From JARRJY01 sp050116415 (GTDB lineage: Bacteria > Pseudomonadota > Gammaproteobacteria > UBA6429 > Thiohalophilaceae): a stretch of 16,852 nucleotides of DNA. The position numbers were made by a program, and so were the translations under genes. The stretch's first letter is position 1, and each line of letters opens with the position of its first letter. Shown here piece after piece: positions 7,357-14,301 of the stretch. The stretch lies in the NCBI GenBank assembly GCA_050116415.1, contig JASFOS010000039.1, forward strand, positions 1 to 16,852. Direction: 5' to 3'. The notes under the pieces were generated by a model, which was not told where the DNA came from, searched no databases, and saw only the letters and a program-made list of their open reading frames with translations.

Positions 7357-7414
7357 GTTTATGGAGGTTATATCGGCAAATTGCTGAAAAATCTTAAGAA
7401 ATCATCAATGATAA

Positions 7415-9262
7415 TTAGATGGAGGACCAGACATTATTAAAATCTTTATCATTCAGCCAGTCATTGTTGCCGGAGTTATCAGTTTGCTTGTTCTGGTCAT
7501 GAATATCGAATAAAAACTGCGCAAAATGCCCGGTATTTTGCAGTGACTTGGTGAGGGTGATGGGCATTTCCTTGCCCAGGATCTTCAGGGTGACCTGGTG
7601 GCCTTCGCGCCATGGTACCGGGCTGGTGATCAGGGTGGCAGGCTGGCTGATGGCGCTCAGTTCGGGCAGCATCAGGGTACGTTGGAAATTATCCGCGGAG
7701 GCGGTGGAACGCAGCCCGATCGCGGCGGCGTCCGGGTTCATCATTTCAATGCCCACTTGCAGGTTGTTATCGGCGTTGAACTTCATCCAGCGGATCACCC
7801 CGATTCCCCATTTCCAGCTTTTGCCATTACCGCCGCGTTTGATACCGATGAGTTCACCCACCTGTACCGTGGCATTGTCGCCGCCGACACGTTCGATGCA
7901 ATAACCGTTGGCGCTTTCATTCAGGATCACCCAATTATCGACCTGGTAGCGTGGCTTTGGTGGCTGTGCCGGTTCAGGTGTTTTGATCGGGGTTAACTGT
8001 TGCCTGGCCTTGTCTTCGGGGAATTCGTAGTTGAGGGTTTCCGAGTTTGGATAAACCATGTTCCATACGTCGGGTTGTTCCTCGTTAAGGTCTTTCACCA
8101 CGCTGCTGTCATAGTGTGCCCGGTTGTCATAACTGTCTTTCCTGGAAGAGGGCTGGTCCATAGTGGCTTTGTTATTACGGCGCTGGCTGATGAATTCATG
8201 CGTAGCGCTGAGCCCCAGGGTGATCTGGACTTTTTCCTGCTTGTCGCTTCTTGGGAAATGACGTTTATTGATGACGCCCCAGGCAATCAACAGGCGCTTG
8301 AGTAAATCATGCGACAGGTTGGGGCGTGACATATCAATCCCTGTCAGGGTGGTGGTGACCACGTCCTCGGTATTACGGATTTCATCACGGATCAGCTCAG
8401 ACAGTTTTGCGGTATCAAGTACGCGGATTTCCGGTTTATTTTCATTATCAATATTGACCGCATGCAGCGATAACGAATAGGGAGCCCTGTCCTGGTTGAG
8501 GCTGGTCAGGAAATAGTTGTTGTCGGTTTGCGCTTCGATATTTTCAAAAGCCTTCAACACGCAATGCGACGTCCAGCGTTCCAGCGAGTCATAGACTTTG
8601 CCAACTTCCCCCAGCCGCAGGTGGTAGGGTGAAGTCAGTGACAGTAATAATGCCCGGGTATATTCATCACCGATGCTGCTTTTGGCCACGTAGTAGTGCT
8701 GTTCATCCGCTATCGAGAGCTTGTTGATTTTATGTTTCTCGGCAAAACGGTAAAGCTGATGTAGTTCATACCAGGCATTTTTCGGGTAAGGGGCATAGAC
8801 CTGGTAGGAGGTTAACAAGACCTTGCTACTGTAGGTTATTGCCCGGTGCACCAGGGTGGCGAGTAATTTCTTGTCCGGGAACAGCAGGTTGTTCTTAATC
8901 AGGTCAGCCGCGGCAATTTTATATGCCATGGTCATCGCCGAGAGGATTTCACGCGTGGCCGCGGCGATTTTCTGGTTTTTTTCCGGTAGCGGGAAGGTGA
9001 CGCCGACGAAATGCTTTTTCATCGACTCGCACACGTACTTGACCGGCTCACGCAAGGCTTCCAGGAACAGGTAACGCTGGTGATGGGGGTAGTTGAGCGA
9101 ATTGGTTTCAGTCAGGACCGCGTAGATCAGGCGCGCCGTTTCACCCAGGTTAGCCATGGGCAGGCTCTCGATCCATTGCTCGACTTTTCGGCCGCGAATG
9201 TCAAAATTCTGTTTGCCTGGTTTGCTCCGTGTGGGCAGCTCAATTTTAAGAAGCTTACTCAC
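7415..9262 (-). CDS. FimX-neighbour protein with degenerate PilZ-like C-terminal segment
   Basis: This 615-residue cytoplasmic protein has no signal peptide or membrane segment. Residues 1-340 are a helical region I cannot assign to a named domain. About 345-435 is a polar, Pro- and Gln-containing linker. Residues about 440-520 resemble a PilZ beta-barrel: the (D/N)xSxxG motif is present as NESANG (448-453), and VGIEMMNP (503-510) fits the later strand. The RxxxR motif that normally clamps c-di-GMP is absent. A hydrophilic Asn/Asp-rich tail follows. In Pseudomonas, as I recall, a similar large hypothetical protein is encoded next to fimX, which supports a role with FimX in pilus control. The start is GTG, preceded by an excellent GGGGGGAAAGAA ribosome site. 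It is upstream of fimX on the same strand and probably co-transcribed. Confidence 0.75.
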   Translation of the reverse strand: MSKLLKIELPTRSKPGKQNFDIRGRKVEQWIESLPMANLGETARLIYAVLTETNSLNYPHHQRYLFLEALREPVKYVCESMKKHFVGVTFPLPEKNQKIAAATREILSAMTMAYKIAAADLIKNNLLFPDKKLLATLVHRAITYSSKVLLTSYQVYAPYPKNAWYELHQLYRFAEKHKINKLSIADEQHYYVAKSSIGDEYTRALLLSLTSPYHLRLGEVGKVYDSLERWTSHCVLKAFENIEAQTDNNYFLTSLNQDRAPYSLSLHAVNIDNENKPEIRVLDTAKLSELIRDEIRNTEDVVTTTLTGIDMSRPNLSHDLLKRLLIAWGVINKRHFPRSDKQEKVQITLGLSATHEFISQRRNNKATMDQPSSRKDSYDNRAHYDSSVVKDLNEEQPDVWNMVYPNSETLNYEFPEDKARQQLTPIKTPEPAQPPKPRYQVDNWVILNESANGYCIERVGGDNATVQVGELIGIKRGGNGKSWKWGIGVIRWMKFNADNNLQVGIEMMNPDAAAIGLRSTASADNFQRTLMLPELSAISQPATLITSPVPWREGHQVTLKILGKEMPITLTKSLQNTGHFAQFLFDIHDQNKQTDNSGNNDWLNDKDFNNVWSSI

Positions 9263-9337
9263 TTCTTTCCCCCCGTACCCGCCGGTTTAGCATCCTTGTG
9301 TTAGCGGACAAGTCCCTAGTTTTTTCAGAATTATGAC

Positions 9338-9365
9338 ATATTAACCAGACAGCGTCCCACCTCAA
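9338..9365 (-). promoter_or_regulatory. Weak promoter candidate for the PilZ-like gene and fimX
   Basis: On the minus strand TTGAGG (9365-9360) and TAATAT (9343-9338) are 16 bases apart, each matching 4 of 6 consensus positions. It lies in the 148-base gap between epmB and the PilZ-like gene. Readthrough from epmB is equally possible, because no clear terminator follows epmB. Confidence 0.25.
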
Positions 9366-9410
9366 AAAGGGCGGTTTAATACCATTTGTCAGGAAAATCA
9401 GGCCAGATGG

Positions 9411-10427
9411 TCAGGTTTTTTGTAGCGGGGTTTTGGCCGCCTCGCCCGCCTGCTCCTGGACCAGTTTCGGTACCAGGTAGCCGGGCAGGCTGTCACGCAT
9501 GGCTTGTTCCAGTTGCAGGGCGCGTGCCTTGCTCACGGCGAAGTGCGCGCCACCCCGGACCTTGTCCAGCTGGTGCAGGTAATAGGGGATAACCCCCACC
9601 TGAAACAGGGTCTCACTCAGCTGTTTCAACGCCGCCAGGTCATCGTTGACCCCTTTGAGGAGCACGGCCTGGTTGAGCAGGGTACAGCCACTGGCCGCCA
9701 CGCGAGCAAGTTGTGCCTCAACCTGGCCGTCAATTTCCTGTGCATGGTTACAGTGAATCACCATGATCATCTGTAGCGGGCTCCCGGCCAGTAATGCCAG
9801 CAAACCCTCATCGATGCGCTCGGGTAACACCACGGGTTGACGGGTATGGATACGCAGCCGTTTGATATGTGCAATCCCGGCCAGCTCGCTCAGTAACAGG
9901 GCCAGCCTGTCATTGCTCAAGCTCAACGGGTCACCGCCACTGAGAATCACCTCCTCGATGCTCTGGTCATCACGGATATAGCGCAGTGCGGCTTCCCATT
10001 CGCCAGGGCGGGCCTGGGCCTCGGGGTAGGGGTAATGGCGGCGGAAGCAGTAACGGCAATGGATGCCACAGGCGCCGGTGGTCACCAGCAGGACGCGGCC
10101 CTGGTACTTGTGTAACAAACCGGGTACCGGCATGGCCTGCAGATCACCGACCGGATCTTCGCTATATTCCAAGGGCTGGGGATCCAGTTCGGCCTGAAGG
10201 GGCAGCACCTGGCGCAACAGGGGATCATTGAGATCGGCTTTTTTCATTCGTGCCAGGTAGCTGCGTGGTACGCGCAGCGGAAACAGGCGAGCCGCCTGTC
10301 GGGCGGCGGGTAACAGCGATTGCGGTAAATCCAGCCGTTGCAACAGCTCGGCCGGGTCACGGATAGCCTCGGCGAGGGATTTTTGCCAGTTGATGGTCTG
10401 CCATGCAGGCGCGGTTCGAGGTATCAT
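9411..10427 (-). CDS. epmB: EF-P beta-lysylation enzyme, lysine 2,3-aminomutase
   Basis: EpmB is a radical-SAM, PLP-dependent enzyme that converts (S)-alpha-lysine to (R)-beta-lysine for modification of elongation factor P. The [4Fe-4S] motif CxxxCxxC is CGIHCRYC, followed by FRRHYPY as in E. coli EpmB. Other family stretches are the VPGLLHKYQGR segment before the cluster, the glycine-rich SGGDPL, HIKRLRIHTR, and the C-terminal LVPKL and KTPL. I chose ATG at 10427, giving 338 residues (E. coli 342) and aligning the N-terminus through the DPAELL helix. An in-frame GTG at 10451 would add eight residues, and neither has a clear ribosome site. The gene is divergent from efp across about 60 bases, and the ligase epmA follows efp, so the whole beta-lysylation pathway is here. 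Free lysine aminomutases are longer, which makes EpmB the better call. Confidence 0.93.
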   Translation of the reverse strand: MIPRTAPAWQTINWQKSLAEAIRDPAELLQRLDLPQSLLPAARQAARLFPLRVPRSYLARMKKADLNDPLLRQVLPLQAELDPQPLEYSEDPVGDLQAMPVPGLLHKYQGRVLLVTTGACGIHCRYCFRRHYPYPEAQARPGEWEAALRYIRDDQSIEEVILSGGDPLSLSNDRLALLLSELAGIAHIKRLRIHTRQPVVLPERIDEGLLALLAGSPLQMIMVIHCNHAQEIDGQVEAQLARVAASGCTLLNQAVLLKGVNDDLAALKQLSETLFQVGVIPYYLHQLDKVRGGAHFAVSKARALQLEQAMRDSLPGYLVPKLVQEQAGEAAKTPLQKT

Positions 10428-10490
10428 AGTGGTTGTTAATTTTAAATTCACCGGCCAGTTGCCGGACAGTACGTTAATTTAGAGGTGTTC
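10428..10490. promoter_or_regulatory. Divergent epmB/efp control region with a GC-rich dyad
   Basis: These 63 bases separate the two start codons and must hold at least part of the promoters for both genes. The clearest structure is CCGGC-CAGTT-GCCGG (10451-10465), a perfect 5-bp stem with a 5-base loop, in an AT-rich surround. It would sit in the efp leader or over a promoter. I could not pick convincing -35/-10 pairs for either direction, so the promoters may reach into the coding sequence of epmB. Confidence 0.35.
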
Positions 10491-11060
10491 ATGGCTACGT
10501 ATAGTACCAATGAGTTTCGCGGCGGTCTCAAAATCATGATGGACGGTGATCCCTGCGCTATTATTGAAAACGAGTTTGTGAAGCCTGGCAAGGGCCAGGC
10601 CTTCAATCGGGTCAAAATTCGCAACCTGATTACCGGCCGGGTACTGGAAAAAACCTTCAAATCGGGCGAGTCGGTGGAAGCCGCCGATGTCATGGATACT
10701 GAAATGCAGTACCTGTACAACGATGGCACTGCCTGGTATTTCATGGATCCGGACACCTTCGAGCAGGTGGGCGCGGATGAAAAAGCCGTGGGGGACACGC
10801 TGAAATGGTTGAAAGAGCAGGATATCTGCACCGTGACCCTGTGGAACGGGGTACCGATTGCGATCACGCCGCCCAACCACGTGATCCTGGAAGTGACCGA
10901 AACCGACCCGGGTGTGCGCGGCGATACGTCCGGCGGCGGTGGCAAACCCGCCACTTGTGACACCGGCGCGGTGGTACGTGTGCCGCTGTTCATCGATATC
11001 GGTGAAATGATCAAGGTGGATACCCGTACCGGCGAATACGTGGCGCGTGCCAAGGAATAA
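10491..11060 (+). CDS. efp: Elongation factor P
   Basis: EF-P binds between the P and E sites of the ribosome and rescues stalling at consecutive prolines. The 189-residue product has the standard three beta-barrels (KOW-like N-terminal domain and two OB domains). It carries the E. coli-type loop FVKPGKGQAF with Lys34, the residue that receives beta-lysine, plus EKTFKSGE, TLWNG and the C-terminal PLFIDIGE-KVDTRTGEYV. The ATG at 10491 is chosen because its product matches E. coli EF-P from MATY onward (188 residues), and AGAGG lies 5 bases upstream. An in-frame GTG six bases earlier is less likely. It is followed 11 bases later by epmA. Lys34, epmA and epmB all point to beta-lysylation rather than rhamnosylation of an arginine. 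Confidence 0.97.
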   Translation: MATYSTNEFRGGLKIMMDGDPCAIIENEFVKPGKGQAFNRVKIRNLITGRVLEKTFKSGESVEAADVMDTEMQYLYNDGTAWYFMDPDTFEQVGADEKAVGDTLKWLKEQDICTVTLWNGVPIAITPPNHVILEVTETDPGVRGDTSGGGGKPATCDTGAVVRVPLFIDIGEMIKVDTRTGEYVARAKE

Positions 11061-11071
11061 AGGATTGAGCC

Positions 11072-12058
11072 ATGACGGGGACGTCAGACTGGCAACCCGA
11101 CGCCAGTCATGAGCTGATAAAAACCAGGGCCCGCATGCTGCAACAGCTGCGGGCGTTTTTTTCAGCACGCGAGGTGCTGGAAGTGGAAACCCCGTACCTG
11201 TCGCGTGCCGGCAGCACCGATCCGAATATCGAAAGCTTTGTGGTCAGTGACACGGCCAGCCACTGGCAGGGCTACCTGCACACCTCGCCCGAGTTTGCCA
11301 TGAAACGGCTCCTGGCCGCCGGCAGCGGGGCCATCTACCAGGTCTGCAAAGTGTTCCGCTGCGGCGAGCAGGGGGCACGACATAACCCCGAGTTCAGCAT
11401 GCTGGAATGGTACCGGCCCGGCTTTGATCACCACCGCCTGATGGCCGAGGTGGATGAACTGATCCGGGAACTGCTAGCCGGCCGGCTTGCACTGGCCGAA
11501 ACCCGTTCCGTCAGTTACCAGCAAGTATTCGAACGTTACCTGGCTATCAATCCGCATGCCGCTACAGTGCCACAGTTGATGGCCTGTGCCAGTAAACATG
11601 GGCTTGGCGAGGTCATCGGCTTAAGCAATAAAGCGGAAGACAGGGACAACTGGCTGGAGTTGCTGATGAGCCAGGTGATCGAACCGGCGTTACCGGCAAA
11701 CACGCCGGTATTTATTTATGACTTCCCGGCCAGCCAGGCGTCGCTGGCGCAAATACGACATGATGAGTATCCCGTGGCGGAGCGGTTCGAGCTTTACTTG
11801 AACGGCATGGAACTGGCCAACGGCTTTCATGAACTCTCCGATGCCAGCGAACAGCGTCAGCGGTTTGAAAACGATAACCGGCTACGCCAGCAGCAGGGCA
11901 AACAACCGGTGGTGATCGATGACAAGCTGCTGGCCGCGATCAAGGCCGGCCTGCCGGATTGTGCCGGGGTGGCACTGGGACTGGATCGCTTGTTGATGTT
12001 GCTTGCGGGTGTGAAACGCCTTGAAGATGTGTTGAGTTTTTCATTTGAACGGGCATAA
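11072..12058 (+). CDS. epmA: EF-P--(R)-beta-lysine ligase (LysRS paralogue)
   Basis: EpmA (PoxA/GenX/YjeA) is a class II lysyl-tRNA synthetase catalytic core that activates beta-lysine with ATP and attaches it to Lys34 of EF-P instead of a tRNA. The 328-residue length (E. coli 325) shows that the tRNA anticodon-binding domain of LysRS is missing, as expected. Motif 2 is at about 94-115 (VFRCGEQGARHNPEFSMLEW). GMELANGFHEL binds the substrate, and motif 3 is GVALGLDRLLML near the C-terminus (about 299-310). The start ATG follows AAAGGA. The gene lies 11 bases after efp and is almost certainly co-transcribed with it. Its stop abuts the next gene, so a three-gene operon is likely. Confidence 0.96.
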   Translation: MTGTSDWQPDASHELIKTRARMLQQLRAFFSAREVLEVETPYLSRAGSTDPNIESFVVSDTASHWQGYLHTSPEFAMKRLLAAGSGAIYQVCKVFRCGEQGARHNPEFSMLEWYRPGFDHHRLMAEVDELIRELLAGRLALAETRSVSYQQVFERYLAINPHAATVPQLMACASKHGLGEVIGLSNKAEDRDNWLELLMSQVIEPALPANTPVFIYDFPASQASLAQIRHDEYPVAERFELYLNGMELANGFHELSDASEQRQRFENDNRLRQQQGKQPVVIDDKLLAAIKAGLPDCAGVALGLDRLLMLLAGVKRLEDVLSFSFERA

Positions 12059-12070
12059 GTGGGAAGTACC

Positions 12071-12808
12071 ATGCAAGCAACGTTATTCGGTATCCTGATC
12101 ATTGGCGATGAGATCCTTTCCGGGCGTCGTAAAGACAAGCATTTTGAGAAAGTCATCGAAATCTTGCAACAGCGTGACCTGGAACTGTCGTGGGCGCGTT
12201 ATGCCGGTGATGACGAGTCGATGCTGGTGCAACAGTTCCGGGAAATAAAAAACCTGGGCCACGTTTGTTTTTCGTTTGGCGGTATCGGCGGCACGGTGGA
12301 TGATCGGACTCGCCAGTCGGTTGCCAGGGCCCATGAGCGGGAAATGATCCGTCATCCTGACGCAGTGGCCGAAATCGAAGCGCAGTTTGGGGAACAAGCC
12401 TATCCCAACCGAATCCTGATGGCGGATTTGCCTGCGGGTAGTGAAATCATTCCCAACCCGGTGAACCGGGTGCCGGGCTTTACGCTCGACAAGTTGCATT
12501 GTCTACCTGGTTTTCCCGAGATGGCCTGGCCAATGATGGAGTGGGTACTGGATAATAACTATGCGCAACTCCCTAAAACCCAGAAAGTCCAGCAAACGCT
12601 GGTTTTACAGGATGTGCACGAAAGCGACCTGATTGAACTGCTGGAACAGTTTCAGCTTGAACATAAACAGGTGAAGTTATCCAGCCTGCCGAGCTTGCCC
12701 AACGACGGTCGGTTCCAGATTGAACTGGGAATAACAGGATTGAAGCATGATGTGGAGACAGCAATGAGGATGTTAAAACAGACCTTAAAGCAAAGCGGAT
12801 TGTTTTAG
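12071..12808 (+). CDS. CinA N-terminal / MoaB-MogA-type domain protein
   Basis: The 245-residue protein has the MoCF-biosynthesis fold found in MogA, MoaB and the N-terminal half of CinA. It opens with GILIIGDEILSGRRKD, then the glycine-rich phosphate loop FSFGGIGGTVDDRTRQ (residues 67-82), whose usual form in CinA is GGLGPTxDD. After the fold there are about 80 residues without an assignable domain. The deamidase half of full CinA is absent. The role is not established; molybdopterin or nucleotide binding is likely by family. ATG at 12071 is preferred over GTG at 12059, because GGGAAG precedes the ATG and the family begins right before the GILIIGDE strand. It starts 12 bases after the epmA stop, suggesting co-transcription, though no functional tie to EF-P is known to me. 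Confidence 0.82.
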   Translation: MQATLFGILIIGDEILSGRRKDKHFEKVIEILQQRDLELSWARYAGDDESMLVQQFREIKNLGHVCFSFGGIGGTVDDRTRQSVARAHEREMIRHPDAVAEIEAQFGEQAYPNRILMADLPAGSEIIPNPVNRVPGFTLDKLHCLPGFPEMAWPMMEWVLDNNYAQLPKTQKVQQTLVLQDVHESDLIELLEQFQLEHKQVKLSSLPSLPNDGRFQIELGITGLKHDVETAMRMLKQTLKQSGLF

Positions 12809-12864
12809 CCTGGGTACAAATGTTGAGTGACTGATAGTGGTTGCGACTTCATTCGTTAAATTAA

Positions 12865-12899
12865 CTTTGCGTTTCTCTGCGTCTCCGCGCCCTCTGCGT
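12865..12899 (+). repeat. Degenerate CTYTGCGT short tandem repeat
   Basis: Four related 8-mers lie in a row: CTTTGCGT (12865-12872), CTCTGCGT (12875-12882), CTCCGCGC (12883-12890) and CTCTGCGT (12892-12899). The steps are 10, 8 and 9 bases. Sequences of this type recur between genes in many proteobacterial genomes; that is from memory. It lies between the convergent cinA-like and psd genes. Confidence 0.6.
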
Positions 12900-12921
12900 T
12901 GAAATGTTTTTTATCTAGTGG

Positions 12922-12955
12922 ATTCCTGCCTTCGCAGGAATGACCACGAAGGGTC
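12922..12955. repeat. REP-like hairpin element
   Basis: ATTCCTGC-CTTC-GCAGGAAT (12922-12941) is a perfect 8-bp stem with a 4-base loop. It is followed at once by GACC-N6-GGTC (12942-12955), a smaller stem. The sequence TTCCTGC...GCAGGAATGAC belongs to the well-known type of dispersed palindromic units of beta- and gammaproteobacteria (from memory). It sits between the stops of two convergent genes, where such units often protect mRNA ends. No U-tract follows on either strand, so it is not a classical intrinsic terminator. Confidence 0.7.
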
Positions 12956-12999
12956 GATAGCTGACACCTGGATTTTATTTTGTGCAGACTATTTTAAAA

Positions 13000-13863
13000 T
13001 CATTTGCGGGTGCCAATTAAGTGCCCCAATTGAATCGGGTCGGTTTCTTTATGGTGTTCCAGCCACTGCATGGCGTCTTTTTCAAACAGCATGATTACGG
13101 TGGAGCCCATGTTAAAGCGACCCATCTCCTCACCCTGTTTCAGGTTGACCGGGTGTTCGCGGTAATCCCAGCGACGTATGTCACGGCGAGTGGGCGGGGT
13201 GATTTCACCTTGCCAGACGGTTTCAATGCTGGCGACGTTAATCGCCCCGACCAGGACAAACGCCATGGAACCCAGTGGGGTTTCGAACAGGCACACCACC
13301 CGTTCGTTACGCGCAAACAAGCCCGGGATGTGATGCACGGTGGTGGGGTTGACGCTGAACAGGCGCCCGGGAATATGAATGACTTCTTGCAAGCTGCCAT
13401 CCACCGGCATATGTATCCGGTGATAATCACGTGGTGACAGGTACAGGGTGGTAAAGTTGCCATTGCTGAACCGGCTGGCCATGTCGTGATCACCCAGCAA
13501 GGCGGCAACACTGTAATTATGGCCCTTGGCCTGGATAAGGGTGTCATCATCGATGGTGGTCATCTGGCTGATGGCGCCATCCACCGGGCTGATGATGTTG
13601 TTGTCCCCCAGCGCCAGCGGGCGTACCTCCGGTTTCAGGGCACGGGTGAAAAAATGGTTGAAGGTCGGGTAGTTTTCCGGATTTTCTTCCTGTGCCAGCG
13701 ACATATCCACCTTGAAATGAGCAATGAATTTCTTGATGGCAAAGTTCTTCAGCCAGCCCACTTTCATGCGCGTCAGGCGCCAGATGATGCGTGAGATCAA
13801 GTGATGGGGCAGCTGGTACTGTAGCAGGGCAAACAGCCGGGCCCGTAGCGAGTCAGGATTCAT
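13000..13863 (-). CDS. psd: Phosphatidylserine decarboxylase proenzyme
   Basis: Psd is an inner-membrane enzyme that converts phosphatidylserine to phosphatidylethanolamine. The 287-residue proenzyme cleaves itself between Gly253 and Ser254, Ser becoming the pyruvoyl group of the alpha chain. The site reads MGST, where E. coli has LGST. Other family features are SPVDGAISQ with Asp95, QAKGHNYS (111-118), YLSPRDYHRIHMP with His148 and His151, LFARNERVVCLF and SIETVWQGEITPP. Asp95, His151 and Ser254 correspond to the catalytic triad. It is shorter than E. coli Psd (322), mostly through less C-terminal sequence. The ATG lies two bases after the pcuAC stop, making it the last gene of a tight sco-pcuAC-psd operon. 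As I recall, Pseudomonas has psd beside rhdA and near fimX, and both are in this window. Confidence 0.96.
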   Translation of the reverse strand: MNPDSLRARLFALLQYQLPHHLISRIIWRLTRMKVGWLKNFAIKKFIAHFKVDMSLAQEENPENYPTFNHFFTRALKPEVRPLALGDNNIISPVDGAISQMTTIDDDTLIQAKGHNYSVAALLGDHDMASRFSNGNFTTLYLSPRDYHRIHMPVDGSLQEVIHIPGRLFSVNPTTVHHIPGLFARNERVVCLFETPLGSMAFVLVGAINVASIETVWQGEITPPTRRDIRRWDYREHPVNLKQGEEMGRFNMGSTVIMLFEKDAMQWLEHHKETDPIQLGHLIGTRK

Positions 13864-13865
13864 GA

Positions 13866-14300
13866 CTATTTTTTGATAACCGGCGCAACGACCTGGAAGG
13901 TGTGCTTGTCATCCAGGGTAATCTGCAGGGTAATTTCGCTGCCCGCTTTATACCATTGCCTGGGTCTGAACAGCATCATGTGGTAGCCGCCGGGTTGCAG
14001 TGACACGGTTTCACCCGCCGGTAGCGCCAGCTTGTCCTGGCGTTCCATGTGCATCATGCCGTCCTTGTGGCTCATGCTGTGAATTTCCACTTTTTCAAAC
14101 TGTGGCGAGCTGACCGCGGTAATGTAGCTGGTGTCTTTGTCCTTGTTGCTGATGTCCATGTAGGCGGCCATGACCCTGGCCACGGGTGCTGCTTCCGGTA
14201 ACCAGGCGCCCGTCACGGTAATGTGATCCGCCAGGGCCAGGCCCGAGTAAATGACAAGAGCGAAAGCGGTAATAAATCGTTTTAACAGGTGGTTCATCAT
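13866..14300 (-). CDS. Periplasmic copper chaperone PCu(A)C
   Basis: PCuAC binds Cu(I) in the periplasm and hands it to the CuA site of cytochrome c oxidase together with Sco. The 144-residue precursor has a Sec signal peptide (residues 1-24, cleavage probably after ALA before Asp25). The family metal motif H-x10-M-x21-H-x-M is present with exact spacing: His74, Met85, His107 and Met109. I chose ATG at 14300 because AAGGA lies 4 bases before it, and the next codon is also ATG (7 bases). Upstream in-frame ATGs at 14321 and 14312 lie within the sco gene and would spoil the signal peptide. One base separates it from the sco stop. Met- and His-rich stretches at 76-85 suggest extra copper affinity. 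Confidence 0.93.
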   Translation of the reverse strand: MMNHLLKRFITAFALVIYSGLALADHITVTGAWLPEAAPVARVMAAYMDISNKDKDTSYITAVSSPQFEKVEIHSMSHKDGMMHMERQDKLALPAGETVSLQPGGYHMMLFRPRQWYKAGSEITLQITLDDKHTFQVVAPVIKK

Positions 14301-14301
14301 T

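Noticed and set aside
6875..7387. 170-codon plus-strand frame over the start of fimX
   Set aside because: It is opposite the conserved receiver-like domain of fimX and its product is not recognisable.
10448..11168. Two long antisense frames over efp
   Set aside because: efp is unmistakable on the plus strand; the antisense products have no family features.
12865..12899. CTYTGCGT repeats as a CRISPR array
   Set aside because: The units are 8 bases with 0-2 bases between them; there are no spacers and no cas genes.
12922..12941. Hairpin as an intrinsic terminator for the cinA-like or psd gene
   Set aside because: No U-tract follows the stem on either strand; a REP-like unit explains it better.
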